Source: CAWGOF01 sp963824225
GTDB lineage: Bacteria > Acidobacteriota > Polarisedimenticolia > Polarisedimenticolales > Polarisedimenticolaceae
Direction of reading: 5' to 3'
Assembly (NCBI GenBank): GCA_963824225.1
Contig: CAWGOF010000003.1
Location: forward strand, 3,348,001-3,412,000
DNA length: 64,000 nt
Of this stretch, positions 54,801-62,535 are shown in pieces. Numbering within the stretch: the stretch's first letter is position 1; every line of letters starts with the position of its first letter. Both the position numbers and the translations under genes were made by a program. The notes beneath the pieces are model-generated. The model saw nothing but the letters and a program-made list of their open reading frames with translations, made no database searches and was not told the DNA's origin.

Positions 54801-55862
54801 GCTGGGGTGACCAAGGTGTTCTTCGCCGCGGACTACGACGACGGCGTCGTGGCCTGGCTGAACGGTGCCGAGATCTATCGCTCCCCACAGGTGCCCGGCG
54901 GCTCTCTGTTCTGGAACACCAGCGTGTCGGCGCACGAGTCGAGCAATGGAGCGGTGCCCAACTTCGGTACGCTGGTCGACGTCACCTCGCAAGCCCTGCC
55001 GATGCTGCTCGAGGGCGAGAACCTGCTCGCCGTTGCCGTCTGGAACAACGCGACCGCGCCCCAGGATCTCGTCGTCGTCCCGCGGCTGGTCGTGGGAGGG
55101 GACTCGGTCGACAACTGCCCGACCATTCCGAACTCGAACCAGACCGACACCGATCAGGACGGCCTGGGGAACGTCTGTGACGCGGACGACGACGGCGATG
55201 GAGCGCCCGACGGCACCGACAACTGCCCGCTGATCTCGAACGCGAGCCAGCAGAACACGGACGGCGACGCGACGGGAGATGCCTGCGACATCTGTCCGCT
55301 CGACGCCGCGAACGACCAGGACGGCGACCACGTCTGCGAGGCCACGGACAACTGCGACACGGTGCCGAATCGGGATCAGAAGAACGTGGACGGCGACACG
55401 CTGGGGGACGTCTGCGACCCGGACAACGACAACGACGGGGTGCTCGACGTGACGGACAACTGCGACTTCATCGCGAACGCGTCGCAAACGAACACGGACG
55501 GCGATCCGCGCGGCGACGCCTGCGACTGCAGCGTGTCGAACAATACGCTGTGGGCCCAGTCGAGCACGCTCACGTCGCTCCGTTTCCCGACGAAGACGCA
55601 GCTGACGTGGCAGGTGCCGACCGACGGCGGGGCGACCGTCATTCGCTACGACACCCTGCGCTCGACGAGCCCGACCGACTTCAACGCGGCGGCCACGTGC
55701 CTCGATTCGGACGGGACCGACCTGACGACGCCGGATGCGACGAACCCGTCGGCGGGGCAGGTGCGGTTCTACCTCATCCGCGTGGAGAACGGCTGCGCTC
55801 TTCCCGGGAACATGGGAGCGAGCTCGGCCGGCGTGGCCCACACCGGGCGTACCTGCCCCTGA
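51855..55862 (+). CDS. Secreted seven-bladed FG-GAP propeller protein with TSP3 repeats
   Basis: A 1335-residue exported protein with a signal peptide at 1-25. An N-terminal beta region (25-220) is followed by seven FG-GAP units of the form GDVNGDGFDDVIIGADEYD (about 225-670), enough for one complete integrin-like propeller. TSP3 calcium repeats follow at 675-720. Two beta-sandwich domains (about 730-890 and 910-1075) share FNDxxWxxGxYGVGY and YDDGWVAWINGVEVFRS. More TSP3 repeats follow, and a C-terminal fibronectin-like module ends RTCP. It is a likely surface or secreted calcium-binding adhesin. It shares the TSP3 and C-terminal modules with the kelch giants. Confidence 0.9.
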   Translation: MINWTRSAVVAVALAALTGAVSGNAGRPGWKSAALANLRVAEYEYARGADGSYSAPNRANGFRSVLSPAGLRVIPRSTDETWELGLRLVSLGRGEARVATPIHDISTRGNRVVVSRERVEEWYVNDARGLEQGFTVSEAPPGRDGALVLDLVVEGDLALILSADRQTIEFSRDGRTLLRYAELVVRDAAGSAVPAWFVAEERRLSIEVDDRDARYPLEIDPLTTSPIWTAVGGQADAEFAVSVASAGDVNNDGFDDVIIGADEYDAGETSEGRAFVYMGTSGGLPTTPDWTAESNQIGADFGISVASAGDVNGDGYDDVIIGANLFDAGQPNEGVVFVYHGSSTGLNKNGTRPTGNPTNADWRAEGDLNDGAVGTAVASGDFNGDGYYDVVAGADEYSLGQTGEGAVFVFRGSNTGLALGGTRPVGGPANADWIAQSNRVDADFGFAVDSAGDVNNDNRDDLIVGAWNWDETHLDEGRIFIYMGSSTGLGLTPARTYDSGQDGAQLGIAVAGAGDVNGDGFDDVIAGAYGYDHPEIDEGAAFVFHGSIAGIGASPSWESEGNQGAALYGGAVSGAGDVNGDGFDDVIIGADHGDQGELDEGLVFVYLGSSEGLGDTPNWIAEGNQAAAEFGYSVAAAGNVNGDAFDDVIVGADEYDASGNSDEGAAFVFAGCSDVDSDARCLATDNCPTIANPDQANGDADSLGDLCDPCTDTDGDGPCDGRLVVVDFDGPAEQVRVQFGSSMRYLANTLDPGIGMTWTATAFNDAAWATGTYGVGYDQNFEAVNLLSTVVANGAFSVFTRTTFTITDISAVENLFVGADYDDGWVAWINGVEVFRSSEMPPGTLAWNTDAFVARESSNGTVPNYQPLQDISFVGIPALVNGTNVLAVGVWNRGAPGSSDLVLVPRLSLNRPLSTSNRYLANNVNIGIGMTWVDPAFDDSTWARGNYGVGFETTTGAENLIVTVVPTNSASVYTRRKFSVAEAGVTKVFFAADYDDGVVAWLNGAEIYRSPQVPGGSLFWNTSVSAHESSNGAVPNFGTLVDVTSQALPMLLEGENLLAVAVWNNATAPQDLVVVPRLVVGGDSVDNCPTIPNSNQTDTDQDGLGNVCDADDDGDGAPDGTDNCPLISNASQQNTDGDATGDACDICPLDAANDQDGDHVCEATDNCDTVPNRDQKNVDGDTLGDVCDPDNDNDGVLDVTDNCDFIANASQTNTDGDPRGDACDCSVSNNTLWAQSSTLTSLRFPTKTQLTWQVPTDGGATVIRYDTLRSTSPTDFNAAATCLDSDGTDLTTPDATNPSAGQVRFYLIRVENGCALPGNMGASSAGVAHTGRTCP

Positions 55863-55863
55863 C

Positions 55864-56817
55864 TCAGCCGGTTTGGGCCGCTGGGCCGGCGGAGCGCTTC
55901 CGCTCGAGCTTTTCGCTCTCGCCGAAGGCGTGCGCGAACCCGCGCGGAACGGTCCGCGCGTCGAGGAACAGCAGGTAGGACGCGAGCGTCGCCAGGGAGA
56001 ACATGCGGATGTGCATGGTGAAGGCGATACCCGCGTGGAACAGCAGGCCCGCGCCGATGGCCCACGGCCGCGTTCGCCTGAACCACAGTCCGAACGCCAG
56101 GAACAGCTCGGTGGCCACCGCGGCCCACGCCGCCCAGCGCAGGGGAGCTTCGGCGCTGACCAGCTCGCGCAGCGACCCCAGCGCGCGCTCGGAGAGCAGG
56201 GCGCGCAGCGCGTCGCCCGACCAACCCTGGAACAGGTCGTCGGTCAGCGCCTGCTGGAGCCCCTTTCCGCTCAGGAACCACGGGTTGAGCTTGTGGAGCG
56301 CCGCGTAGAAGTACACGATCGAGACCTGAGCCTGAATCAGCCGCTGGGCCGTGACCGGCCGCGCGGGTCCGAGGTATCCGTCGTCGGGGATCGTCTGGCC
56401 GCGCGCCTTGCGCCACGCGCGCTTCAGCGACAGCGCCTCGTCGCACGGCGAGAACAGGAGCAGCAGCAGGACCAGCAGGAAGAAGTACGGATGGTTGCGG
56501 AAGTTCAGCTGGTCCGAGAAGAACACGTAGCCCTGCAGCAGCAAGAGCGAGCCGATGGCCGGACGGACGAACAGCCCGAGAGCCAACAGCACGACCGGGA
56601 CGACCTGGATCCCCTGGATCCAGTGAAACGCCGACTCGGACACCGGCCCGAGGAACGAGACGTACGGCAGGTGGAACCCGCCCTCGATCGCGAACACGCT
56701 GCGGCTCGTCGTCGTGCGGACCTCGTGGAACAGGGCGAAGGCGAACAGGATCCGAAACAGCCCGAGCGCCACGGTGCTCTCCGAGCGGAACCAGAACGCG
56801 TTCCACGCCCGGCTCAT
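55864..56817 (-). CDS. HTTM domain membrane protein
   Basis: A 317-residue protein of the HTTM (horizontally transferred transmembrane) family, related to the membrane part of vitamin K-dependent gamma-carboxylase. LGLFRILFAFALFHEV is the family start; QAQVSIVYFYAALHKLNPWFLSGKGL carries the conserved lysine/tryptophan region; FLAFGLWFRRTRPWAIGAGLLFHAGIAFTM completes it. About eight helices are present. It forms a coupled pair with the upstream gene, whose stop overlaps its start as ATGA. Confidence 0.87.
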   Translation of the reverse strand: MSRAWNAFWFRSESTVALGLFRILFAFALFHEVRTTTSRSVFAIEGGFHLPYVSFLGPVSESAFHWIQGIQVVPVVLLALGLFVRPAIGSLLLLQGYVFFSDQLNFRNHPYFFLLVLLLLLFSPCDEALSLKRAWRKARGQTIPDDGYLGPARPVTAQRLIQAQVSIVYFYAALHKLNPWFLSGKGLQQALTDDLFQGWSGDALRALLSERALGSLRELVSAEAPLRWAAWAAVATELFLAFGLWFRRTRPWAIGAGLLFHAGIAFTMHIRMFSLATLASYLLFLDARTVPRGFAHAFGESEKLERKRSAGPAAQTG

Positions 56818-57263
56818 CGAATCACCGCGTAGTCCGGCCCGGTACAGATATCGACGCCCCGCTCGATCAGATGGAAGTACGAGCCGTCGTTGACCGCGCA
56901 CAGGCAGATCCCATCGAGCCGCGCGAGCTCCCCCTCCTGGCCCAGCACCGCGCACATGTACTCGTGGAATCGCGGCAGCACGTCGCCGTGCAGCACCAAC
57001 GAAGCTCGCTCGGGCCTGCGGAAGAACCGCTGGTAGTCGACCTCCAGGACCTCGCCGGACCGCAGCGACGCCAGGTACTCGACGTCGCAGTCGTAGTGCT
57101 TGCTGTACATGTTCCAGCTGAAGTTGCCGCGCGAGGCCAGCTTGTCCTGCACGAAGCCGCGCCAGGGTACGATCACCTGCACGGCCAGGTAGGCGACGAT
57201 CAGGATGGAGCGGAGCCACGTGCGTCCGGGTGCGGCGGGGGACTGTGGCTCGCGTTGACGCAC
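56814..57263 (-). CDS. HTTM partner, single-TM protein
   Basis: A protein of about 149 residues. One transmembrane helix (WLRSILIVAYLAVQVIVPW) is followed by a soluble domain with FSWNMYSKHYDCDVEYL, a phrase also found in C-terminal parts of gamma-carboxylase-like proteins. It is coupled to the HTTM gene. Together they may equal a split gamma-carboxylase-like enzyme (inference). The GTG at 57263 is chosen so that it does not overlap the divergent gene; the true start is uncertain. Confidence 0.68.
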   Translation of the reverse strand: MRQREPQSPAAPGRTWLRSILIVAYLAVQVIVPWRGFVQDKLASRGNFSWNMYSKHYDCDVEYLASLRSGEVLEVDYQRFFRRPERASLVLHGDVLPRFHEYMCAVLGQEGELARLDGICLCAVNDGSYFHLIERGVDICTGPDYAVIR

Positions 57264-57289
57264 GGGCGACCGTAGTGTACCAAACCGCC

Positions 57290-60028
57290 ATGTCCCGACC
57301 ATTCGAGCTCGAAGACGGGTTGTTGCTCACGGCGATCGGCCTGTTGCCGTGGGCGTTCGGCGGCGTCGAGCTGTGGGCGTTCCGCGTCGCCGCGCTGCTC
57401 GTCGCCAGCGCCGTGTGCCTGGCGCTGTGGAAGCGCGGCGTGTCCGGCCTGGGGCTCGGCCGACCCGTCGAGCTCTGGCTCGGGGCTGCCATCCTCTTGG
57501 CCGTGTGGGCCGCGGTGCAGGTGCTGCCGCTCCCGGCGCCCGTGATCGGCCTCGCCAGCCCGAACGCGTGGCGGGTCTACGCCGAGACGCTGCCCGGCTA
57601 TCCCGCGGGGCGGCCGCCCCGGACGATCGCGGGTCTCGAGCGCCTCGCGCTCGAGCGCGCGGGGGCGCCCGAACGGTCGGTCGAGGCCGCAGACGAGCCC
57701 ACCCGGGTCGATTGCGGCGGGGTCCTGCGCACGCTCTCGCTCCACCCGGCGGCCACGACCGAGCGCCTGTTCTGGTACCTGGCGCTGCTCGGGGCGTTCC
57801 TCCTGGTGCGAGCCCGGACCGCGCGAGCGGAGACCGCGCGCATCTATCGCTGGGTGCTGTTCATCGACTTCGCGCTGCTCGCCGCGTTCGGCTTGATCCA
57901 GCGTTTCAGCTGGGACGGCAAGCTGTATTGGATCCGTCCCGTCCTCGTCGAGGGCACGCCATTCGGGCCGTACGTGAACCCGACGCACTTCGCGGGAGCG
58001 ATGGAGCTGGCCGTGCCGTGGCTCGCCGGCTACGCCTGGAGCCGGCTGCGGCGCGCCAGGAGCCGCGGGCGCTATCCCGTGCGCCACCTCTTCCTCCCCG
58101 CCGCCGCGGCGCTGTGCTTCGCGGCCGGGCTGGCCACGGCGAGCAAGGCCGCGGCCGTGCTGCTCCCGGCCGTGCTGTTCGCGCTCGCGCTTCTCGGCGC
58201 GCGCACCGCGCGGGCGCGGGTCTGGCTCGGCCTATCGGCTGCGCTGCTGACGATCGTCTTCGCCTTCGGCATCGCCGGGACGGACGTGGGCCAGCGCCTG
58301 CGCTCGCACCTCGATCGCCTCGAAGGACTCGACGTCGCCGGCGGCCGGCTGGCCAGCTGGGTCGCCGCATCGAGCATGGTGCGCGACTACCCGTTGACCG
58401 GCGTCGGCTTCGGCGCGTTCGCCGAGGCCTACTCGCGCTACCTGCCGCCCGGCGAGTTCAAGCGCTGGAGCCAGCTGCACAACGACTACCTCGAGGTGCT
58501 GGTCGAGGGCGGTATCGTCGCCGCGCTCCTCGTCGCCGCGATCGCCTGGGGCTACGGCTCGCGGCTGTGGCGCGAGCTCGCCCGGCGCGGCGAGCTCTCG
58601 CGCGTCCGGTTGGGCCTCGTCATCGGCCTCACGACGCTGGCCCTGCATGCCCTCGTCGACTTCAATCATCAGATTCCGGCGAACGCCCTCCTGTTCGTCA
58701 CGCTCGCCGCGATGGCGCTACCCCTCAGCGACAGTCCTGCGCCGCTCGACGGGGCGGCCAAGGGACGCGCGCGGCGCTGGCTCCTCCCCGTCGGGGCCCT
58801 GGTCCTCCTGACCTACGTCGACCGCGCCTCGAGCGGCGTCGTCTCGGGGGTCGCGTTCGCGCGTGCGGCGCTCCTCACCGAAGCGGGCGAGGAGGAGCGG
58901 GCGGGACCGCTGCTCGAAATCGCGGCGCGCCGTGGGAACCAGCTGTGGGCCAAGCGCGAGCTGGCCGAGACGCGCGTCGAGTGGTGGGACGAGCGGGTCG
59001 AGCACGACGGGTTCGAGAGCGTGGGGCGAGCGCCGCTCGATCGTTCCGCGCGCGACTACGTCGAGTGCGCCTGTCTCTCGCCGGTCGGGTGGCGGCCGTT
59101 CGAGGGGCTGGCGCGGGTGTACCACCGGCTCGAGCTGCTGCGGCGGGACGGCGAGGCCGGCGCGGGAGGCGGGCCGACGTCGCTCGGCACGCCGGGATGG
59201 ATCGCGATCGGGATGCAGCGCATGGCGATCGATCGGGCGCCGAACTGGTACGTGCCGTACGACCGACTCGCGGGGATGCTGCGCGACTACGGGCTCGAGC
59301 GCGAAGCCCTGGAAGCGGTGGGGGAGTCGGCGGCGCGTCTGCCGTTGTTCCCGCGTCAGATGTACCCCGAGGACGGAAGCCTGTCGCCTGCGCTCCTCGC
59401 GACCTTCGCCGAGGGGGCCGAGCGCGGCATCTCCGCGTCCCGCGAGCTCGATCACGCGGTGTACCGGATCGCGCTGGCACGCGTACAGCTCCTGCGCGGG
59501 GCGTACGATCGAGCGATCGTCGCTCTCGAGTCGGCGCTCGAGCGCAGGCACGACGCGATGCAGGCGGCGGAGGTCGACCTGCTCTTGGGAGAGGCGCACG
59601 CTCACCTGGGACACGCGGACGTTGCGCGCCGGCATTGGGAGAGCGCGACGAAGAACGCTGCGCTCGAGCTGCCTGCGCTGCGCGCGCTAGCCCGTCTCGC
59701 GCGAGACACGGGCCGCACGGAGGACGAGCTCACGATCCTTCGCCGGCTGCGCGCGCTCGAGCCGGACGATCTCGAGCTATGCCTCGACCTGGCTCGAGCG
59801 GCCTCGCGCCTGGGACGCTTTCCCGAAGCGCAGAGCGCGCTCAGACGCGCCAGCCTGCTGCGGCCGAGCGATCCACAACCTGCGATCGCCCTTGTCGAGA
59901 GCTACATCGCCCAGGGCGATCTCGAGCGGGCCAGCTCCGAGCTGCGCTCGCTCGAGCAGAGCTTCGGGCTCACCGACGCGGTCTCGCAGCTGCGAGACCG
60001 GCTCGAGTCGATCCCGCAGAAACGATGA
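57290..60028 (+). CDS. O-antigen ligase-like membrane protein with C-terminal TPRs
   Basis: A 912-residue protein. Residues 1-490 have about 12 membrane helices with the Wzy_C features of O-antigen ligases/polymerases: GTPFGPYVNPTHFAGAMEL, LATASKAAAVLLPA, and YPLTGVGFGAFAEAYSRYLP...HNDYLEVLVEGG. Residues about 560-912 are soluble TPR-type helical repeats (RAAALLRPSDPQPAIAL-like). It would act on lipid-linked glycans at the outer leaflet. No glycosyltransferase genes are adjacent, so it may be an orphan. The stop lies in a family 2 half-repeat. Confidence 0.87.
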   Translation: MSRPFELEDGLLLTAIGLLPWAFGGVELWAFRVAALLVASAVCLALWKRGVSGLGLGRPVELWLGAAILLAVWAAVQVLPLPAPVIGLASPNAWRVYAETLPGYPAGRPPRTIAGLERLALERAGAPERSVEAADEPTRVDCGGVLRTLSLHPAATTERLFWYLALLGAFLLVRARTARAETARIYRWVLFIDFALLAAFGLIQRFSWDGKLYWIRPVLVEGTPFGPYVNPTHFAGAMELAVPWLAGYAWSRLRRARSRGRYPVRHLFLPAAAALCFAAGLATASKAAAVLLPAVLFALALLGARTARARVWLGLSAALLTIVFAFGIAGTDVGQRLRSHLDRLEGLDVAGGRLASWVAASSMVRDYPLTGVGFGAFAEAYSRYLPPGEFKRWSQLHNDYLEVLVEGGIVAALLVAAIAWGYGSRLWRELARRGELSRVRLGLVIGLTTLALHALVDFNHQIPANALLFVTLAAMALPLSDSPAPLDGAAKGRARRWLLPVGALVLLTYVDRASSGVVSGVAFARAALLTEAGEEERAGPLLEIAARRGNQLWAKRELAETRVEWWDERVEHDGFESVGRAPLDRSARDYVECACLSPVGWRPFEGLARVYHRLELLRRDGEAGAGGGPTSLGTPGWIAIGMQRMAIDRAPNWYVPYDRLAGMLRDYGLEREALEAVGESAARLPLFPRQMYPEDGSLSPALLATFAEGAERGISASRELDHAVYRIALARVQLLRGAYDRAIVALESALERRHDAMQAAEVDLLLGEAHAHLGHADVARRHWESATKNAALELPALRALARLARDTGRTEDELTILRRLRALEPDDLELCLDLARAASRLGRFPEAQSALRRASLLRPSDPQPAIALVESYIAQGDLERASSELRSLEQSFGLTDAVSQLRDRLESIPQKR

Positions 60029-60041
60029 ATGTCCCCGTTTC
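60017..60041. repeat. Family 2 half-repeat
   Basis: CAGAAACGATGAATGTCCCC with GTTTC. The GCCCCAAATGGGGC palindrome is missing. It lies between two convergent genes and contains the stop of the O-antigen ligase-like gene. Confidence 0.7.
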
Positions 60042-60045
60042 CGCT

Positions 60046-61722
60046 TCACTCCTCCCGGATCAGGATCGGTGTCGAGCTCCAGAAGCACTGCGTCGGCGGG
60101 TAGCAGCTGGTCTCGGCGGCCGGCCGCAGCTTGTACCAGAGGGACGGCTGATCGAGCGGACCGAGCAAGGGATAGGCGTCGGACAGGACGAGCTGGGCCA
60201 AGGAGCCGCTCTCGAGCGCGTCGATCTGCTCGGGGGTGAGGGCTAGCGGGTAGAAGTCAGCTCCCACGCGCAGCGATACCCCGTCGAGCTGCGTTCCGGC
60301 CGGGACCGGCAGGCTCTGCGACATGTCGATCACCAGATCGACTCCGACCGTGAGCGACTCCTCGCCGCCGCCGCCGCCCCCGCCCTCCCCCACACCCACG
60401 CCGACGCACGGGACGCAGGGGTCGGGCTCGGGCGTCGGGTTCTCGCCCGAGGCGACCTGATCGAGGCTCGGGATCTCTGGTTCGAAAATCGGAAGGTCGG
60501 GTGGCGGCGCGGTCTCGGTCGGCGTCGTGGCCCAGTTCCAGCAGGTCAGCAGGTTTCCGCCCGACAGGCCGCCGAACACGCTCCCGATCGCGGCGTTGCA
60601 CGAGCCACCGACTGTCGTTCCTTGGGTCAGGAGGTAGCACTCTTCGTCCCCGCTCGGCACCCATGGGTCGCCGCCCGTGATCTCGGCGTTCGGATGGCTC
60701 AGCAGATACTCCGTGAGCCATCCCGCCATGACGGCGCTCGAGTAGGACGAGCCCGCGGGGACGGCCCAGGGGCCGACGCACAGCGCGTTCCCGGGGGCCA
60801 ACCCCTCGACGCCCTCCTCCGGTGTCTCCCACATCGGTTCGGCCGCGCCGGTGCTCAGGAAGAGACCGACATCGAGCATGCCCACGGCCAGGACGTCGGG
60901 GAGCGACGCCGGAAAGAGCAGCTCGCGATGGTTACCCGCCGCGGCCACGAACGAGGTGTGACGCGCACGCAGATGGGAGATGACCTTGGCGATCTGGCAC
61001 GAGACGCGCTCCCCGTTGCAGCTCGCGGCCGAGAGCGGATCGGTCGCTGCCGACGCGCGGCCGAAGCTCATGTTCACGACGAGCGGTGCGTTCCGACCCT
61101 CGTCGTCGACCATCTCCGCGATCGTGCACAGCTGCGCCAGCACGTGGAAGTCGCCGACGTTTTCGCCGAGCTCGTCGAACGCAGCGTCGTTTAGTTCCGC
61201 GAGTCGCGTGTCGACGCTCTCGCCGGCGATTTCGCCCGCGAACCAGGTCGTGCTGTCGCCGTGGGCACCCGAGAAGTCGATGAGCACCATCCACGGCGGC
61301 GGGGGCGATGGCGGAGGTGTCGGCGGTGGCGACGGCCCGGGCGCTTTGCCGATCAGGTTGACCTTGCGCGGCGGTGGCACCTTGCGAACCTTGCTCTCCA
61401 TGGGCCCGCCGCCGCCACTATCCCTGAGGTGTTGCGCCGGATGCGGAAACGGGTCGAGCGTGTACGGCGGCGGATAGTACAGCGGATCGTCGGCGCTCAC
61501 GATCGACGGCATGCAGCTGCTCGTCGATTCCGGTGCGCCGCCGACCGTGAACACGCCGTAGTCGCCGCACTGGATCTCGATCACGGCCACGGGCCCCGAG
61601 CAGTCCGCTGGGGCGAGGCTCCACGAGACCTGCACCGCACCGGTCTGCGGTCCGAGCGCGACGCTCGCGGCGAGCGTTGCGATCGCGGCGATCGCGACAA
61701 CGATCCATCGTGCTACTCGCAT
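60046..61722 (-). CDS. Exported subtilisin-like (S8) protein with compressed active site
   Basis: A 558-residue protein with a signal peptide at 1-20, a linker rich in proline (PSPPPTPPPSPPPP) and an S8-like region (about 144-350). DFSGAHGDSTTWFAGEIAG resembles the HGTxVAG helix, VNMSFGR the substrate strand, FVAAAGNHRELLFPAS the oxyanion Asn264, and GSSYSSAVMAGW the GTSMAAP serine (Ser326). Asp149 and His154 are only five residues apart instead of about 30, so the usual Asp-His insert is missing and activity is uncertain. A Gly-rich linker leads to a beta C-terminal domain. ATG at 61722 with GAGGGG upstream; third gene of the CHAT operon. Confidence 0.8.
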   Translation of the reverse strand: MRVARWIVVAIAAIATLAASVALGPQTGAVQVSWSLAPADCSGPVAVIEIQCGDYGVFTVGGAPESTSSCMPSIVSADDPLYYPPPYTLDPFPHPAQHLRDSGGGGPMESKVRKVPPPRKVNLIGKAPGPSPPPTPPPSPPPPWMVLIDFSGAHGDSTTWFAGEIAGESVDTRLAELNDAAFDELGENVGDFHVLAQLCTIAEMVDDEGRNAPLVVNMSFGRASAATDPLSAASCNGERVSCQIAKVISHLRARHTSFVAAAGNHRELLFPASLPDVLAVGMLDVGLFLSTGAAEPMWETPEEGVEGLAPGNALCVGPWAVPAGSSYSSAVMAGWLTEYLLSHPNAEITGGDPWVPSGDEECYLLTQGTTVGGSCNAAIGSVFGGLSGGNLLTCWNWATTPTETAPPPDLPIFEPEIPSLDQVASGENPTPEPDPCVPCVGVGVGEGGGGGGGEESLTVGVDLVIDMSQSLPVPAGTQLDGVSLRVGADFYPLALTPEQIDALESGSLAQLVLSDAYPLLGPLDQPSLWYKLRPAAETSCYPPTQCFWSSTPILIREE

Positions 61723-61733
61723 GGTTCCCCTCG

Positions 61734-62507
61734 TCACGGTTCGTCCTCGGTTGGTTCGATGGTGAGTGTGCGCCTGAGCACGCGGCCCGCGCAGGCCTCG
61801 GCGAGCCGCGCGGCCGGGTCTTGCTCGGGGCCGACGACGAGCCGCTCGGGAAGTCGTTCGCCTGGAGCGATGGCGACGAAGAGCTCGTGCTCTCCCGGCA
61901 CTCGTCCCGCGAGACTCTCTCCGCTAGCCTTCAGCACCGCGCCCCCTCGGTGCGTTTCGACCGCCACCTCGCCCGGCGCGAGCCGTTCGAGGCGATCGTC
62001 GCGCAATCTGTATACGGCGTAAGCGAGGTCCTGTGTGGTCGGGCCCTCGGCCTCGATCACGATCGTCACCGGTGTCTCGGGGCGGGCCCGCGCCGTACCG
62101 GGCGCCGAGCGTGTGTCGGCGAGGCCCAGGACGCGCACGTCGAACGGCGGTACGGGCGCTCTCGTCCCCGGCGAGCGCGGCAGGAACAGCAGGGCGAAGG
62201 CCATGACGGCCACGGCCAGAACCGCCACGCCCCAGCGCCAGTCGAGTGTCAGCCACGGGCGCAACGCCGGCACGTCCCCGACGATCTGGCGCCGCAGGCG
62301 GTTGGGCACGCTCGGCAGCCGGACGCCGCCGAGCTCGGCCAGTCGTGCACGGCCCTCCGCGCTGCGCGTCAGCATCCACTCGATGCGCTCGGTCTCGGCG
62401 GGGGTCAGGCTCCCCGCTCGGTACGCGCGCAGCACGTCGTCTGGTGGCGCCGGTCCGTCGTCGGTACCGGGCAGGTCCCACAGCAGCTCGGCCGGCGTCC
62501 TCTTCAC
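61734..62507 (-). CDS. Single-pass membrane protein, anti-sigma-like layout
   Basis: A 257-residue protein. Residues 20-62 (PPDDVLRAYRAGSLTPAETERIEWML) look like the helical N-terminus of zf-HC2-type anti-sigma proteins but lack the zinc cysteines. One transmembrane helix lies at 91-110. The outer part is a beta domain of about 140 residues (PVTIVIEAEGP, VPGEHELFVAIAPGE). GTG start with GGAG upstream. It lies between the CHAT gene (28 bp) and the S8-like gene (12 bp). No sigma factor is in the window, so the label is tentative. Confidence 0.72.
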   Translation of the reverse strand: MKRTPAELLWDLPGTDDGPAPPDDVLRAYRAGSLTPAETERIEWMLTRSAEGRARLAELGGVRLPSVPNRLRRQIVGDVPALRPWLTLDWRWGVAVLAVAVMAFALLFLPRSPGTRAPVPPFDVRVLGLADTRSAPGTARARPETPVTIVIEAEGPTTQDLAYAVYRLRDDRLERLAPGEVAVETHRGGAVLKASGESLAGRVPGEHELFVAIAPGERLPERLVVGPEQDPAARLAEACAGRVLRRTLTIEPTEDEP

Positions 62508-62535
62508 TCTCTGTCTCCACAGTAAAACCCCATAG

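Noticed and set aside
61734..62507. Genuine zinc anti-sigma factor
   Set aside because: The HxxxCxxC zinc motif is missing and no sigma factor gene is in the window. Only the layout is similar.
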